From Pseudomonas frederiksbergensis (GTDB lineage: Bacteria; Pseudomonadota; Gammaproteobacteria; Pseudomonadales; Pseudomonadaceae): a stretch of DNA of 64,000 nt. Positions 41,213 to 54,218 of the stretch are shown here, piece after piece. The notes beneath the pieces are model-generated. The model did not search any database. It was given only the letters and a program-made list of their open reading frames with translations, and was not told the origin of the DNA. The stretch's first letter is position 1. Every line of letters starts with the position of its first letter. The translations under genes and the position numbers were made by a program. The DNA lies in assembly GCF_900105495.1 (NCBI RefSeq), contig NZ_FNTF01000002.1, positions 967,501 through 1,031,500 on the forward strand, given 5' to 3'.

Positions 41213-41233
41213 AGTGGTTATCCACAGAGTAAG

Positions 41234-42922
41234 TTACGCCTCGGCTTTTTTGGTAGCCGCTTCGATCTTACGCGTGATGTACCACTGTTGGGCGATCGAC
41301 AAAACGTTGTTCACTACCCAATACAGAACAAGACCGGCCGGGAACCACAGGAAGAAGAAGGTGAAGATGATTGGCATCATTTTCATGACCTTCGCCTGCA
41401 TCGGATCCGGAGGAGTCGGGTTCAACTGCTGCTGGATGAACATGGTTACGCCCATGATGATCGGCAGAATGAAGAACGGATCCTTGATCGACAGGTCAGT
41501 AATCCACAGCATGAACGGCGCTTGGCGCATTTCAACGCTTTCCAGCAGAACCCAGTACAGCGAAAGGAAAACCGGCATCTGCACGAGGATTGGCAAGCAA
41601 CCACCCAGCGGATTGATCTTTTCTTTCTTGTACAGCTCCATCATGGATTGCGACATTTTCTGCCGGTCGTCGCCATGTTGCTCTTTCAGCGCGGCCAGTT
41701 TCGGTGCCACTGCACGCATGCGCGCCATGGATTTGTAACTGGCAGCCGACAGCGGGAAGAAAATCCCTTTGATCAGCATGGTCAGGAAGATGATCGACCA
41801 GCCCCAGTTACCGACGATTGCGTGGATGTGTCCCAGCAACCAGAAGATGGGTTGGGCGATGAACCAAAGAATGCCGTAATCGACGGTCAGTTCCAGACCT
41901 GGGGACAACTCTTTCAGCACAGCCTGGCTTTTCGGACCCGCGTACAGAACAGCACTGGTTTCGGCTTTTGCACCTGGCGCAACGCTCATTGCCGGGCCGG
42001 TATAACCGATGATGTAGTTGCCCTTGCTGTCTTTACGGGTCTGGACGATGTTGTTTTCGCCCTTGGCCGGAATCCATGCGGTCACGAAGTAGTGCTGCAA
42101 CCAGGCAACCCAACCACCGGTGACGGTTTCCTTGAGCTGAGCCTTGTCCATGTCGCTCATCGACACTTTCTTGTACGGCTCGTTACTTGTCCACAGGGCA
42201 GCACCGAGGTAAGTCGCGGTACCGGTGGCGGTGGTCGAGGAAGGATCGCCGCTGGCGTCACGCTTGAGTTGCGCGAACATCGCACCAGACCAGGGCTGCG
42301 CACTCTGGTTGTCGATCAGGTAGGAAACGGTTACGTCGTACAGGCCACGTTTCACGGTGAAACGCTTGATGTAGTTGACGCCGTCCTTGCTGAACTTCAG
42401 GTCTGCGACCAATTGGTCCTGACCGTCAGCCAGTTGATAAATCTTCTTCTCCGAGGAGTAAACCGGGCGACCGGCAGGACTGGCGTCCGGACCGTTGGTG
42501 CCGATCAAACCGCTTTGAGCCAGATAAGTCCGCTCGTTGCCGTTATCGAACAACTGGAATGGAATTTCCGGATGGTCCTGGCGACGTGGATACAGCGGCA
42601 GCGTCAACTGCGCAACATCACCACCTTGTGGATCGATTGCCAGGTTGAGCACATCCGTTTTGATCTGGATGAGGTCTTTGCTTGCAGCTACTGGTGTTTC
42701 AGCAGGTGCAGTTGCACTGGTATCGCTTGGGGCGCGGGGAATGTCGTCACTGACAGAAGCATTATTGCCAGTCGCCGTATCCGGTAGGCCCGGTGCGGTA
42801 GTACTGGAAGCAACATTCTGAGTCGGCAGGGCAGCCTGGCCATAGTCCTGGTTCCATTTAAGAACCATAACGTAGGACACGATTGCCAGGGCGACGATCA
42901 GGATCGTGCGTTTGATATCCAT
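41234..42922 (-). CDS. yidC: Membrane protein insertase YidC
   Basis: This 562-residue insertase folds inner-membrane proteins, alone or with Sec. It has an N-terminal TM (about 5-22), a large periplasmic beta domain (about 60-345) and five C-terminal TMs. The latter include the WGWSIIFLTMLIKGIFFPLSAASYKSMARM segment with the conserved membrane Arg/Lys region, and a basic C-terminal tail. It ends the ribosomal-protein/RNase P operon, 2 nt after yidD. Confidence 0.97.
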   Translation of the reverse strand: MDIKRTILIVALAIVSYVMVLKWNQDYGQAALPTQNVASSTTAPGLPDTATGNNASVSDDIPRAPSDTSATAPAETPVAASKDLIQIKTDVLNLAIDPQGGDVAQLTLPLYPRRQDHPEIPFQLFDNGNERTYLAQSGLIGTNGPDASPAGRPVYSSEKKIYQLADGQDQLVADLKFSKDGVNYIKRFTVKRGLYDVTVSYLIDNQSAQPWSGAMFAQLKRDASGDPSSTTATGTATYLGAALWTSNEPYKKVSMSDMDKAQLKETVTGGWVAWLQHYFVTAWIPAKGENNIVQTRKDSKGNYIIGYTGPAMSVAPGAKAETSAVLYAGPKSQAVLKELSPGLELTVDYGILWFIAQPIFWLLGHIHAIVGNWGWSIIFLTMLIKGIFFPLSAASYKSMARMRAVAPKLAALKEQHGDDRQKMSQSMMELYKKEKINPLGGCLPILVQMPVFLSLYWVLLESVEMRQAPFMLWITDLSIKDPFFILPIIMGVTMFIQQQLNPTPPDPMQAKVMKMMPIIFTFFFLWFPAGLVLYWVVNNVLSIAQQWYITRKIEAATKKAEA

Positions 42923-42924
42923 GA

Positions 42925-43170
42925 TTACTCGGCCATCGAAGAAGAACGGGAGGTAGGGATAGATGGAACCGGGTCATAACCACCGGGATTCCACGGATGA
43001 CAGCGACCTAAACGACGAAAGGCCAGCCAGCCACCGCGCAGAAGACCATGATTTTCTATGGCTTCATACGCGTAGCAGGAACAACTGGGGTAGAAACGAC
43101 AGTGACTGGCCATCAGAGGACTAATGGCATAGCGATAAAACTGGATCGGAACGAGTGCCAGTTTACGCAT
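42925..43170 (-). CDS. yidD: Membrane protein insertion efficiency factor YidD
   Basis: An 81-residue protein with the family signature [38 protein letters not shown]. It helps insertion of inner-membrane proteins with YidC. It overlaps rnpA by 8 nt and yidC follows after 2 nt, so the genes are tightly coupled. Confidence 0.95.
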   Translation of the reverse strand: MRKLALVPIQFYRYAISPLMASHCRFYPSCSCYAYEAIENHGLLRGGWLAFRRLGRCHPWNPGGYDPVPSIPTSRSSSMAE

Positions 43171-43564
43171 CGGGACTGTCTACCCCTACAGTTTCGGTTT
43201 TGACTGCTGGTACCGGCGTGCTGCGTGCCAGACGCTTCCAGAGTTTGCCGAAATGCTGAATCAATTCGGGGTTTTCTACGTCACCCAAACCTTTGCGCGC
43301 GACGATAACGATGTCCCAGCCGGCCAGTGAGTCCTGGTTCAGACGGAACGATTCGCGCATCAGACGTTTGAGGCGATTGCGCTCGACGGAGAGCTTTACG
43401 CTCTTTTTCCCGATAACCAACCCGAGACGGGGGTGATCAAGATCGTTGTTGCGCGCAAGGAGCAGGAGATTTTTCCCCGGAACCTTGCCGGTAGGGGAGT
43501 CAAAGACGGCCTTGAAATGCCGGGGAGTAAGCAGACGCTTTTCCCGACTGAAGTCCTGACTCAC
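43163..43564 (-). CDS. rnpA: Ribonuclease P protein component
   Basis: This 133-residue protein subunit of RNase P has the RNR motif ([18 protein letters not shown]) and the [22 protein letters not shown] core. I start at GTG 43564 ([10 protein letters not shown]), matching the usual Pseudomonas N-terminus; the in-frame extension upstream overlaps rpmH antisense-like and is not coding. GGAG directly abuts the GTG, so spacing is unusually short. It lies 16 nt after the rpmH stop. Confidence 0.9.
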   Translation of the reverse strand: MSQDFSREKRLLTPRHFKAVFDSPTGKVPGKNLLLLARNNDLDHPRLGLVIGKKSVKLSVERNRLKRLMRESFRLNQDSLAGWDIVIVARKGLGDVENPELIQHFGKLWKRLARSTPVPAVKTETVGVDSPDA

Positions 43565-43580
43565 CTCCAGTGCCGGATTA

Positions 43581-43715
43581 TCAAACTGCCAGACGCGCAC
43601 GACCTTTGGCGCGACGACGCGACAGGACGGCACGACCGTTCTTGGTAGCCATGCGAGCACGGAAACCGTGGGTACGAGCGCGTTTGATAGTGCTTGGTTG
43701 GAAAGTACGTTTCAT
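43581..43715 (-). CDS. rpmH: 50S ribosomal protein L34
   Basis: A 44-codon gene: [20 protein letters not shown] at the start and [12 protein letters not shown] at the end, the classical L34 protein. ATG at 43715, TGA at 43581-43583. It is the first gene of the operon running left from oriC, with a strong promoter at 43777-43805. Confidence 0.97.
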   Translation of the reverse strand: MKRTFQPSTIKRARTHGFRARMATKNGRAVLSRRRAKGRARLAV

Positions 43716-43776
43716 TGTCGTGTTACCTGGTTCGTCCACAACGGGCCGGAATGGCCCCCGTTTTAAGAGACCGGGG

Positions 43777-43805
43777 ATTCTAGAGAAAGCAAGCCTCTAG
43801 GTCAA
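43777..43805 (-). promoter_or_regulatory. Sigma-70-type promoter of rpmH operon
   Basis: On the minus strand, TTGACC (43800-43805) is separated by exactly 17 bp from TAGAAT (43777-43782), 62 bp before the rpmH start. Near-consensus hexamers and ideal spacing. Confidence 0.75.
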
Positions 43806-44205
43806 TTTCCAACCAGCGTTTCCTTATAAATAGATCTCCAGGCGTTTTTCCTGCCGAGCGCCTTGGCTAGATATAGAAATTAAGAAGGAAAGTATTTAAA
43901 GCTTTTCTGTAAAGCTTATAAAAGCTAGGGGCGCGATCATCTGTGGATAACTGCCATTAGCCCTTTAAAGCCGTGATGTACAGAGAATGACAACTACGGT
44001 GGAAAACAGTGGTAACCCTGTGCTGCACTGTCGGATAAGCTGTGTGTGAAAGAGGTACTTATCCACAAGGCGGTTATCCACCGAGTTTCCCCCCCAGTTG
44101 TGCAACGACCTTAGACCCGGTTATCCACAGAGCTTATGCACAGACCGCTGGTCGTCTTTTTTTCATATAAATCACCGATTCTTCCTAGGAGGTGAACAAC
44201 CTTCG

Positions 44206-44237
44206 TGTGGATAAGTCGGGGCCTGGTCGGCTACAAT
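44206..44237 (+). promoter_or_regulatory. Candidate dnaA promoter overlapping a DnaA box
   Basis: TGGATA (44208-44213), an 18-bp spacer and TACAAT (44232-44237) lie 46 bp before the dnaA GTG. The -35 element falls inside the perfect DnaA box TGTGGATAA (44206-44214), which would give DnaA autorepression. Confidence 0.45.
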
Positions 44238-44282
44238 GGCCGCTTGTTTTTGCCTCACCGGCTTTCAACTTAGGGGATATCC

Positions 44283-45800
44283 GTGTCAGTGGAACTTTGG
44301 CAGCAGTGCGTGGAGCTTTTGCGCGATGAGCTGCCTGCCCAACAATTCAACACTTGGATCCGTCCACTACAGGTCGAAGCCGAAGGCGACGAGTTGCGTG
44401 TCTACGCACCGAATCGTTTTGTTCTCGACTGGGTCAACGAAAAGTATCTGGGCCGCGTTCTTGAGCTTCTGGATGAGCATGGCAATGGCCTGGCGCCGGC
44501 GCTGTCCTTATTAATAGGTAGCAAACGCAGTTCGGCACCACGTGCCGCCCCGAATGCTCCGCTGGCCGCCGCTGCTTCGCAGGCGCAAGCCGCTCAAGCA
44601 CCTGTCAGCGCCCCGGCGCCATCCCAGGCCGCTCCGACCAAGCGTGCGACACAAAAAGTTGCCGAGGTTAATGAAGAGCCATCGCGCGACAGCTTCGACC
44701 CGATGGCCGGGGCCAGTTCGCAACAAGCTCCTATTCGTGCCGAACAGCGTACGGTGCAAGTCGAAGGCGCGCTCAAGCACACCAGTTACCTGAACCGCAC
44801 CTTCACTTTCGAAAACTTCGTCGAGGGCAAGTCCAACCAACTGGCCCGGGCTGCGGCCTGGCAAGTGGCGGACAATCCAAAGCACGGTTACAACCCGCTC
44901 TTCCTTTATGGTGGCGTCGGCTTGGGTAAAACCCACTTGATGCACGCTGTGGGTAACCACCTGTTAAAGAAGAATCCGAATGCCAAGGTTGTGTACCTGC
45001 ATTCCGAGCGTTTCGTGGCCGACATGGTCAAGGCCTTGCAGCTGAACGCCATCAACGAGTTCAAGCGCTTCTACCGTTCGGTGGATGCGTTGCTGATCGA
45101 TGACATTCAGTTCTTCGCCCGCAAGGAACGTTCCCAGGAAGAGTTTTTCCACACCTTCAACGCACTGCTTGAAGGTGGCCAGCAGGTCATTCTTACCAGT
45201 GACCGCTACCCGAAAGAAATCGAAGGCCTTGAAGAGCGCCTCAAATCCCGCTTCGGCTGGGGCCTGACGGTAGCCGTCGAGCCGCCGGAACTGGAAACCC
45301 GCGTGGCGATCCTGATGAAAAAGGCCGACCAGGCCAAAGTCGATCTGCCCCATGACGCGGCGTTCTTTATTGCCCAGCGTATTCGTTCCAACGTCCGTGA
45401 GCTGGAAGGCGCGCTCAAACGCGTGATCGCCCACTCGCACTTCATGGGCCGCGATATCACCATCGAGTTGATTCGCGAATCCCTGAAAGATCTGTTGGCA
45501 CTGCAAGACAAATTGGTCTCTGTGGATAACATTCAGCGCACCGTCGCCGAGTACTACAAGATCAAGATCTCCGACTTGTTGTCCAAACGTCGTTCGCGTT
45601 CGGTCGCTCGTCCGCGTCAGGTCGCCATGGCGTTGTCCAAAGAACTGACCAACCACAGCTTGCCGGAAATCGGCGATGTGTTTGGCGGCCGGGACCACAC
45701 GACTGTTTTGCACGCCTGCCGCAAGATCAATGAACTTAAGGAATCCGACGCGGACATCCGCGAGGACTACAAGAACCTGCTGCGTACACTGACCACTTGA
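44283..45800 (+). CDS. dnaA: Chromosomal replication initiator DnaA
   Basis: This 505-residue AAA+ initiator binds DnaA boxes and opens oriC. Domain I is [29 protein letters not shown], followed by an Ala/Pro/Gln-rich linker (about 85-165). Walker A is [13 protein letters not shown] (about 210-222). Domain IV carries the DNA-binding signature ([19 protein letters not shown] and [11 protein letters not shown]). The start is GTG 44283, with AGGGGAT upstream. A perfect DnaA box at 45521 lies inside the gene. First gene of dnaA-dnaN-recF-gyrB. Confidence 0.98.
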   Translation: MSVELWQQCVELLRDELPAQQFNTWIRPLQVEAEGDELRVYAPNRFVLDWVNEKYLGRVLELLDEHGNGLAPALSLLIGSKRSSAPRAAPNAPLAAAASQAQAAQAPVSAPAPSQAAPTKRATQKVAEVNEEPSRDSFDPMAGASSQQAPIRAEQRTVQVEGALKHTSYLNRTFTFENFVEGKSNQLARAAAWQVADNPKHGYNPLFLYGGVGLGKTHLMHAVGNHLLKKNPNAKVVYLHSERFVADMVKALQLNAINEFKRFYRSVDALLIDDIQFFARKERSQEEFFHTFNALLEGGQQVILTSDRYPKEIEGLEERLKSRFGWGLTVAVEPPELETRVAILMKKADQAKVDLPHDAAFFIAQRIRSNVRELEGALKRVIAHSHFMGRDITIELIRESLKDLLALQDKLVSVDNIQRTVAEYYKIKISDLLSKRRSRSVARPRQVAMALSKELTNHSLPEIGDVFGGRDHTTVLHACRKINELKESDADIREDYKNLLRTLTT

Positions 45801-45839
45801 TGAACACCAGCGCAGCTTATTAAGGCAAGGGACTAGACC

Positions 45840-46943
45840 ATGCATTTCACCATTCAACGCGAAGCCCTGTTGAAACCCCTGCAACTGGTCGCAGGCGTCG
45901 TCGAGCGCCGACAGACCTTGCCGGTGCTCTCCAACGTGCTGCTGGTTGTCGAAGGCCAGCAACTGTCGCTGACCGGTACCGACCTGGAAGTCGAGCTGGT
46001 CGGTCGTGTACAACTCGAAGAGCCTGCTGATCCAGGTTCCATCACTGTGCCTGCGCGCAAGCTGATGGATATCTGCAAAAGCTTGCCCAACGATGCGCTG
46101 ATCGACATCAAGGTCGACGAGCAGAAGCTTGTGGTGAAGGCCGGCCGTAGCCGCTTCACCCTGTCGACCCTGCCGGCCAATGACTTCCCGACGGTGGAAG
46201 AAGGCCCTGGCTCGTTGACGTGCAGCCTTGAGCAAAACAAGTTGCGTCGCCTGATTGAACGCACCAGCTTCGCCATGGCCCAGCAGGACGTGCGCTACTA
46301 CCTCAACGGCATGCTGCTGGAAGTTTCCGAAGGCATCATCCGCGCCGTGGCCACCGATGGTCACCGTCTGGCCATGTGCTCGATGAAGGCTGATATCGGT
46401 CAACCGGACCGTCACCAGGTCATCGTGCCACGTAAAGGTATCCTTGAATTGGCGCGCCTGCTGACTGAGCCGGACGGCATCGTCAGCATCGTCCTGGGTC
46501 AACACCACATTCGTGCGACCACTGGCGAGTTCACCTTCACTTCGAAACTGGTCGACGGGAAATTCCCCGACTACGAGCGTGTTCTGCCCAAAGGTGGCGA
46601 CAAGCTGGTACTCGGCGATCGTCAGGCCCTGCGTGAAGCCTTCAGCCGTACCGCGATTCTGTCCAACGAGAAGTACCGCGGCATTCGTCTGCAACTGGCC
46701 AATGGTCAGCTGAAGATTCAGGCGAACAACCCGGAACAGGAAGAAGCGGAAGAAGAAGTCGGCGTTGAGTACAACGGCGGCAATCTGGAAATCGGCTTCA
46801 ACGTGAGTTATCTGCTCGACGTATTGGGCGTGATGACCACTGAGCAGGTTCGTTTGATCCTGTCCGACTCCAACAGCAGCGCGCTGGTGCAAGAGTCCGA
46901 CAACGATGACTCGGCCTACGTTGTCATGCCGATGCGTCTGTAA
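45840..46943 (+). CDS. dnaN: DNA polymerase III beta sliding clamp
   Basis: The 367-residue ring-forming clamp has three repeated domains. It opens MHFTIQREALLKPLQLVAGVVERRQTLPVL and ends VVMPMRL, the conserved clamp terminus. It lies 39 bp after dnaA with AAGG before the ATG; normal length. Confidence 0.98.
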   Translation: MHFTIQREALLKPLQLVAGVVERRQTLPVLSNVLLVVEGQQLSLTGTDLEVELVGRVQLEEPADPGSITVPARKLMDICKSLPNDALIDIKVDEQKLVVKAGRSRFTLSTLPANDFPTVEEGPGSLTCSLEQNKLRRLIERTSFAMAQQDVRYYLNGMLLEVSEGIIRAVATDGHRLAMCSMKADIGQPDRHQVIVPRKGILELARLLTEPDGIVSIVLGQHHIRATTGEFTFTSKLVDGKFPDYERVLPKGGDKLVLGDRQALREAFSRTAILSNEKYRGIRLQLANGQLKIQANNPEQEEAEEEVGVEYNGGNLEIGFNVSYLLDVLGVMTTEQVRLILSDSNSSALVQESDNDDSAYVVMPMRL

Positions 46944-46963
46944 TCATGCTCAGCAGAAGCTAG

Positions 46964-50490
<3,527 letters not shown>

Positions 50491-50510
50491 TCCAGCAAAC
50501 CTGCCAAACG

Positions 50511-50545
50511 AAAAAGGCCAACGCTTGAGCGTTGGCCTTTTTTTT
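50511..50545 (+). terminator. Rho-independent terminator of gyrB
   Basis: AAAAAGGCCAACGCT-TGA-GCGTTGGCCTTTTTTTT, a very stable stem with a long T-run, 20 bp after the gyrB stop. Confidence 0.95.
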
Positions 50546-50596
50546 AACCGAAATTTGCGTCCGTTAACCCGGTGATTGCTGCCGAACCGAAGGCAT

Positions 50597-50628
50597 AAAA
50601 AAACCGGCTATATCAGCCGGTTTTTTTA
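50597..50628. terminator. Second, bidirectional terminator
   Basis: AAAAAACCGGCT-ATATC-AGCCGGTTTTTTT works in both directions, ending the minus-strand acyltransferase gene and backing up the gyrB terminator. Confidence 0.9.
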
Positions 50629-50629
50629 C

Positions 50630-50756
50630 ATCCGAAAAAAACTTATGCACTTTTTTTGGTTTTTTAATTGTTTATAAAATATCTATATAAATCATAGAGT
50701 TAAAAACTAAATTAGACGCTTTTCAACAAAACGGTACACAGGTTATCCACAGAATC
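50630..50756. other. AT-rich tract with DnaA-box-like motifs
   Basis: About 90 bp (50630-50720) of strongly AT-rich DNA, flanked by TTATGCACT (50643) and a perfect TTATCCACA (50744). It resembles an unwinding element but shows no spacing match to the two origin segments. No gene seen. Confidence 0.4.
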
Positions 50757-51536
50757 TCAGACAGCGATTTGATCGTTGGCAGAAGGGGCCGCAGGAGCGG
50801 CCGGCAGCGAACCCATTTCACGTTGCATCTGTTCGTTCCAGGCTTGGACCCGGTCATTCAGCTCGGCAATCGCTCGCGGCCCGCTGCCCTCGGCATACAT
50901 GGGGGCGCCGATGATTACGGTAATCACGCCCTGCTTCTTCGCCCAACCGGTTTTCGGCCAGAACTTGCCAGCATTGTGCGCAATCGGCAGCACGGGAAGC
51001 GCGGCGTTCACGGCTAAAGCGGTACCACCGCGAGAGAACTTTCCGATGGTGCCGTAAGGAACGCGTGTTCCCTCAGGGAAGATCAGGACCCAGACGCCGT
51101 CTTTCAGCAATTCATCGCCCTTCTTCGCCACATGCTTGAGTGCCGCTTTCGGATTGTCGCGATCGATGGCGATGGGTCGCAGCATGGCCATGGCCCAGCC
51201 GAAGAACGGAACGTAGAGCAGCTCGCGCTTCAGTACCTGGCTCAATGGCTCAAAGTAGGCGGATAGAAAGAACGTCTCCCAGGTGCTCTGGTGGTTCGAC
51301 TGAATTACGCAGGGCTGGTCGGGCACGTTCTCGGCGCCCTTCACTTCGTAGCTGATACCTAGAAAGACTTTGCTCAGCCACAGTGCGCAGCGGCACCAGT
51401 ACACGTTGATGAAGCGATAACGCGCCTTGAACGACAGAAAAGGCGCGATAAAAAAGCTCAGGCTGCACCAGAGTAAAGAGGTGGTGCCCAACAACAGATA
51501 AAAGAGGAAAGTTCTGATGGCCTGCAGTATCGACAT
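50757..51536 (-). CDS. 1-acyl-sn-glycerol-3-phosphate acyltransferase (PlsC family)
   Basis: A 259-residue membrane acyltransferase making phosphatidic acid from lysophosphatidic acid. It has an N-terminal TM (about 8-30). The catalytic motif is NHQSTWE, an H-x4-E variant of H-x4-D, with IFPEGTRVPYG as the phosphate-binding motif. P. aeruginosa has a gene of this family at the same place (PA0005). The C-terminal about 20 residues are Ala-rich and variable. Confidence 0.9.
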   Translation of the reverse strand: MSILQAIRTFLFYLLLGTTSLLWCSLSFFIAPFLSFKARYRFINVYWCRCALWLSKVFLGISYEVKGAENVPDQPCVIQSNHQSTWETFFLSAYFEPLSQVLKRELLYVPFFGWAMAMLRPIAIDRDNPKAALKHVAKKGDELLKDGVWVLIFPEGTRVPYGTIGKFSRGGTALAVNAALPVLPIAHNAGKFWPKTGWAKKQGVITVIIGAPMYAEGSGPRAIAELNDRVQAWNEQMQREMGSLPAAPAAPSANDQIAV

Positions 51537-51619
51537 AGCGACGTTTACCGTTGCGGGCTCTGCCCGTCTATATAAAGCGCACTCCCGATCAAATCCCTGG
51601 TCAGGACAATCGAAGCACT

Positions 51620-52153
51620 CTAATTGTGGATAAGTTCTGCGGCAATCGCCGCCAGATCGTCAAAAATCAAGGTGCCTGCCGGTAGGGTCTTGCCCAAAGT
51701 CTTTTCGCCTTTCCCGGTCTTTACCAAAACTGGCTGAGAATCGACGGCTTTGGCGGCCTCCAGGTCACCAAGGGTGTCGCCGACAAACCAAACATTGGTC
51801 AGCGATACGTTGTAATGCGCGGCGATGGTTTTCAACATCCCGGGTTTTGGTTTGCGGCAATCGCAACCATCGTCCGGCCCGTGCGGGCAATAGACGATCA
51901 GCCCGACTTCACCGCCCTGCTCCGCCACCAGGGAGCGCAAGCGCTCATGCATGGCGTCCAGGGTGGCGATGTCGTAATAGCCGCGAGCGATGCCCGACTG
52001 GTTGGTAGCCACCGCTACCGTCCAGCCGGCCTTGCTCAACTGCGCGATGGCTTCGATCGAACCCGGGAGCGGAATCCACTCCTGCACCGACTTGATGTAA
52101 GCGTCGGAGTCGTAATTGATCACCCCGTCCCGATCGAGAATCAGCAGTTTCAA
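51620..52153 (-). CDS. gmhB: D-glycero-beta-D-manno-heptose 1,7-bisphosphate 7-phosphatase
   Basis: This 177-residue HAD phosphatase is in the ADP-heptose pathway for LPS inner core. The catalytic motif is LDRDGVIN (about 6-13), the zinc-binding segment is YCPHGPDDGCDCRKPKPGM, and FVGDTLGDLEAA is also seen. The start at TTG 52153 has GAGGGG 7 nt upstream; upstream codons in the same frame overlap glyS. It follows glyS by 10 nt. Confidence 0.93.
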   Translation of the reverse strand: MKLLILDRDGVINYDSDAYIKSVQEWIPLPGSIEAIAQLSKAGWTVAVATNQSGIARGYYDIATLDAMHERLRSLVAEQGGEVGLIVYCPHGPDDGCDCRKPKPGMLKTIAAHYNVSLTNVWFVGDTLGDLEAAKAVDSQPVLVKTGKGEKTLGKTLPAGTLIFDDLAAIAAELIHN

Positions 52154-52163
52154 CAGCAGCCCC

Positions 52164-54218
52164 TCAACCCAGCAGCGAAATGTCGGCGACGCCGAGGAAC
52201 AGCCCACGCAGACGTGACAGCAGCGCATAACGGTTGGCGCGGACCTTGGCATCTTCAGCGTTGACCATCACGGCTTCGAAGAACGCATCCACTGGCTCGC
52301 GCAAGGCAGCCAGACGTGCCAACGATTCGCTGTACTGACGCGCCGCAGCCATCGGCTGGACAGCCTGGTCAGCTTGCTGGATCGCCGAGTACAGGGAGAA
52401 CTCATTGGCATTGTCGAAGTACTTGGCTTCAACGACTGAAGGAACAGAGCCTTCGACCTTGCTCAGCAAGTTCGAAACGCGCTTGTTCACCGCGGCCAGG
52501 GCAGCGGCTTCCGGCAATTTGCGGAACGCTTCTACCGCTTGTACGCGCTGATCGAAGTCCAGCGCCGAACCCGGTTTCAGGGCACGGACCGACAGGTAAG
52601 TCCCGACATCCACGCCTTCGTCTTCGTAACGTGCACGCAGACGGTCGAAGATGAACTCCAGCACCGAATCGTTGAGGCCGGCCGCCTTCACCTTGGTACC
52701 GAACGCATTCACGGCAAACGCCACGGCGTCGTTCAGGTCGAGGTCGAGCTTCTTGTCGATCAGGATGCGCAACACGCCGAGTGCAGCACGGCGCAGGGCA
52801 TACGGGTCTTTGCTACCGGTTGGCAGCATGCCGATACCGAAAATGCCCACCAGCGTGTCGAGCTTGTCAGCGATGGCCACGGCCGCACCGGTCAGGGTGG
52901 TCGGCAGTTCAGCACCGGCACCGCGCGGCATGTACTGCTCGTTCAGCGCCAGAGCGACTTCTTCCGGCTCGCCATCGTTGAGGGCGTAGTAGTAACCGGC
53001 GACACCTTGCATCTCCGGGAACTCACCGACCATTTCGGTCGCCAGGTCGCACTTGGACAGCAGGCCTGCACGGGACGCCCACGCGGCGTTACCGCCAATG
53101 CGTTGAGCGATGAACGCGGCGAGTTTGGAAACGCGCTCGGCCTTGTCGTAGACGCTGCCGAGTTTTTCCTGGAACACCACGTTCTGCAGACGCAGGTTGA
53201 AGTCTTCGAGCTTCTGCTTCTTGTCTTGCTTGAAGAAGAACTCGGCGTCGGTCAGGCGTGGACGAACCACTTTCTCGTTACCGGCGATGATCTGCTGCGG
53301 GTCTTTGCTTTCGATGTTGGCCACGGTAATGAAACGTGGCAGCAACTTGCCGTCGGCATCCAGCAGGCAGAAGTACTTCTGGTTGTCCTGCATGGTGGTG
53401 ATCAGGGCTTCTTGCGGCACATCGAGGAAACGCTCTTCGAACGAGCACACCAGCGGCACCGGCCATTCAACCAGCGCGGCGACTTCGTCGAGCAGCGCTG
53501 GCGGCACGATCGCCGTCCCTTCCTGCATCGTCGCCAGCTCTTCAACGCGCTTGCTGATCAGCTCGCGACGCTCATTGGCATCGGCCAGTACGTAAGCGGC
53601 ACGCAGGTCAGTCAGGTAGTTGGCCGGCGAGGTGATGCGCACGCTTTGCGGGTGATGGAAGCGGTGACCACGGGAATCGCGACCGGCTTTCTGAGCGAGG
53701 ATTGTGCAATCGATGACCTGGTCACCGAGCAGCATCACCAGCCATTGGGTCGGACGAACGAATTCTTCCTTGCGAGCACCCCAGCGCATGCGCTTGGGAA
53801 TCGGCAGGTCGTTCAGGGAATCTTCGACGATGGTCGCCAGCAGGCTCGCGGTCGGTTTGCCGGCGATGCTCTGGCTGTAACGCAGTTTCGGGCCGCTTCG
53901 ATCGATTTCGCTCAGGTCCACGCCGCACTTCTTGGCGAAGCCCAATGCCGCTTGAGTCGGATTGCCTTCGGCATCGAACGCGGCCTGACATGGCGGGCCA
54001 TCGAGGTTGATGCTGCGATCCGGCTGCTGAGTCGCCAGATCGGTGATCAGCACGGCCAGACGACGTGGCGCGGCGTAGACGGTTTTGGTCTCGTAGTTCA
54101 GGCCAGCGGCTTGCAGGCCCTTGTCGATACCGGCCAGGAACGCGTCGGCCAGGGTGTTCAGGGCTTTGGGTGGCAGCTCTTCGGTGCCCAGTTCAACCAG
54201 AAAATCCAGAGCACTCAT
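52164..54218 (-). CDS. glyS: Glycine--tRNA ligase beta subunit
   Basis: The 684-residue beta subunit of the alpha2-beta2 GlyRS, responsible for tRNA recognition. It opens [19 protein letters not shown], contains the HD-type domain and ends with the anticodon-binding helical domain ([25 protein letters not shown]). Overlaps glyQ by 4 nt. Normal length. Confidence 0.97.
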   Translation of the reverse strand: MSALDFLVELGTEELPPKALNTLADAFLAGIDKGLQAAGLNYETKTVYAAPRRLAVLITDLATQQPDRSINLDGPPCQAAFDAEGNPTQAALGFAKKCGVDLSEIDRSGPKLRYSQSIAGKPTASLLATIVEDSLNDLPIPKRMRWGARKEEFVRPTQWLVMLLGDQVIDCTILAQKAGRDSRGHRFHHPQSVRITSPANYLTDLRAAYVLADANERRELISKRVEELATMQEGTAIVPPALLDEVAALVEWPVPLVCSFEERFLDVPQEALITTMQDNQKYFCLLDADGKLLPRFITVANIESKDPQQIIAGNEKVVRPRLTDAEFFFKQDKKQKLEDFNLRLQNVVFQEKLGSVYDKAERVSKLAAFIAQRIGGNAAWASRAGLLSKCDLATEMVGEFPEMQGVAGYYYALNDGEPEEVALALNEQYMPRGAGAELPTTLTGAAVAIADKLDTLVGIFGIGMLPTGSKDPYALRRAALGVLRILIDKKLDLDLNDAVAFAVNAFGTKVKAAGLNDSVLEFIFDRLRARYEDEGVDVGTYLSVRALKPGSALDFDQRVQAVEAFRKLPEAAALAAVNKRVSNLLSKVEGSVPSVVEAKYFDNANEFSLYSAIQQADQAVQPMAAARQYSESLARLAALREPVDAFFEAVMVNAEDAKVRANRYALLSRLRGLFLGVADISLLG

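Larger units (their letters stand above)
43716..44282. other. Chromosomal replication origin oriC (rpmH-dnaA intergenic)
   Basis: 567 bp without genes. The part from 43716 to 43805 is the rpmH promoter and leader. An AT-rich tract follows (43872-43922), a likely unwinding element. DnaA boxes come next: TGTGGATAA 43942, TTATCCACA 44059, TTATCCACC 44074, TTATCCACA 44121, TTATGCACA 44134 and TGTGGATAA 44206, of which five fit TTATNCACA exactly. The location next to dnaA is the established Pseudomonas origin. The last box overlaps a candidate dnaA promoter. Confidence 0.95.

Noticed and set aside
44964..46892. 642-codon minus-strand ORF opposite dnaA/dnaN
   Set aside because: It is antisense to two essential genes, has no family resemblance, and arises from the GC-rich codon pattern.
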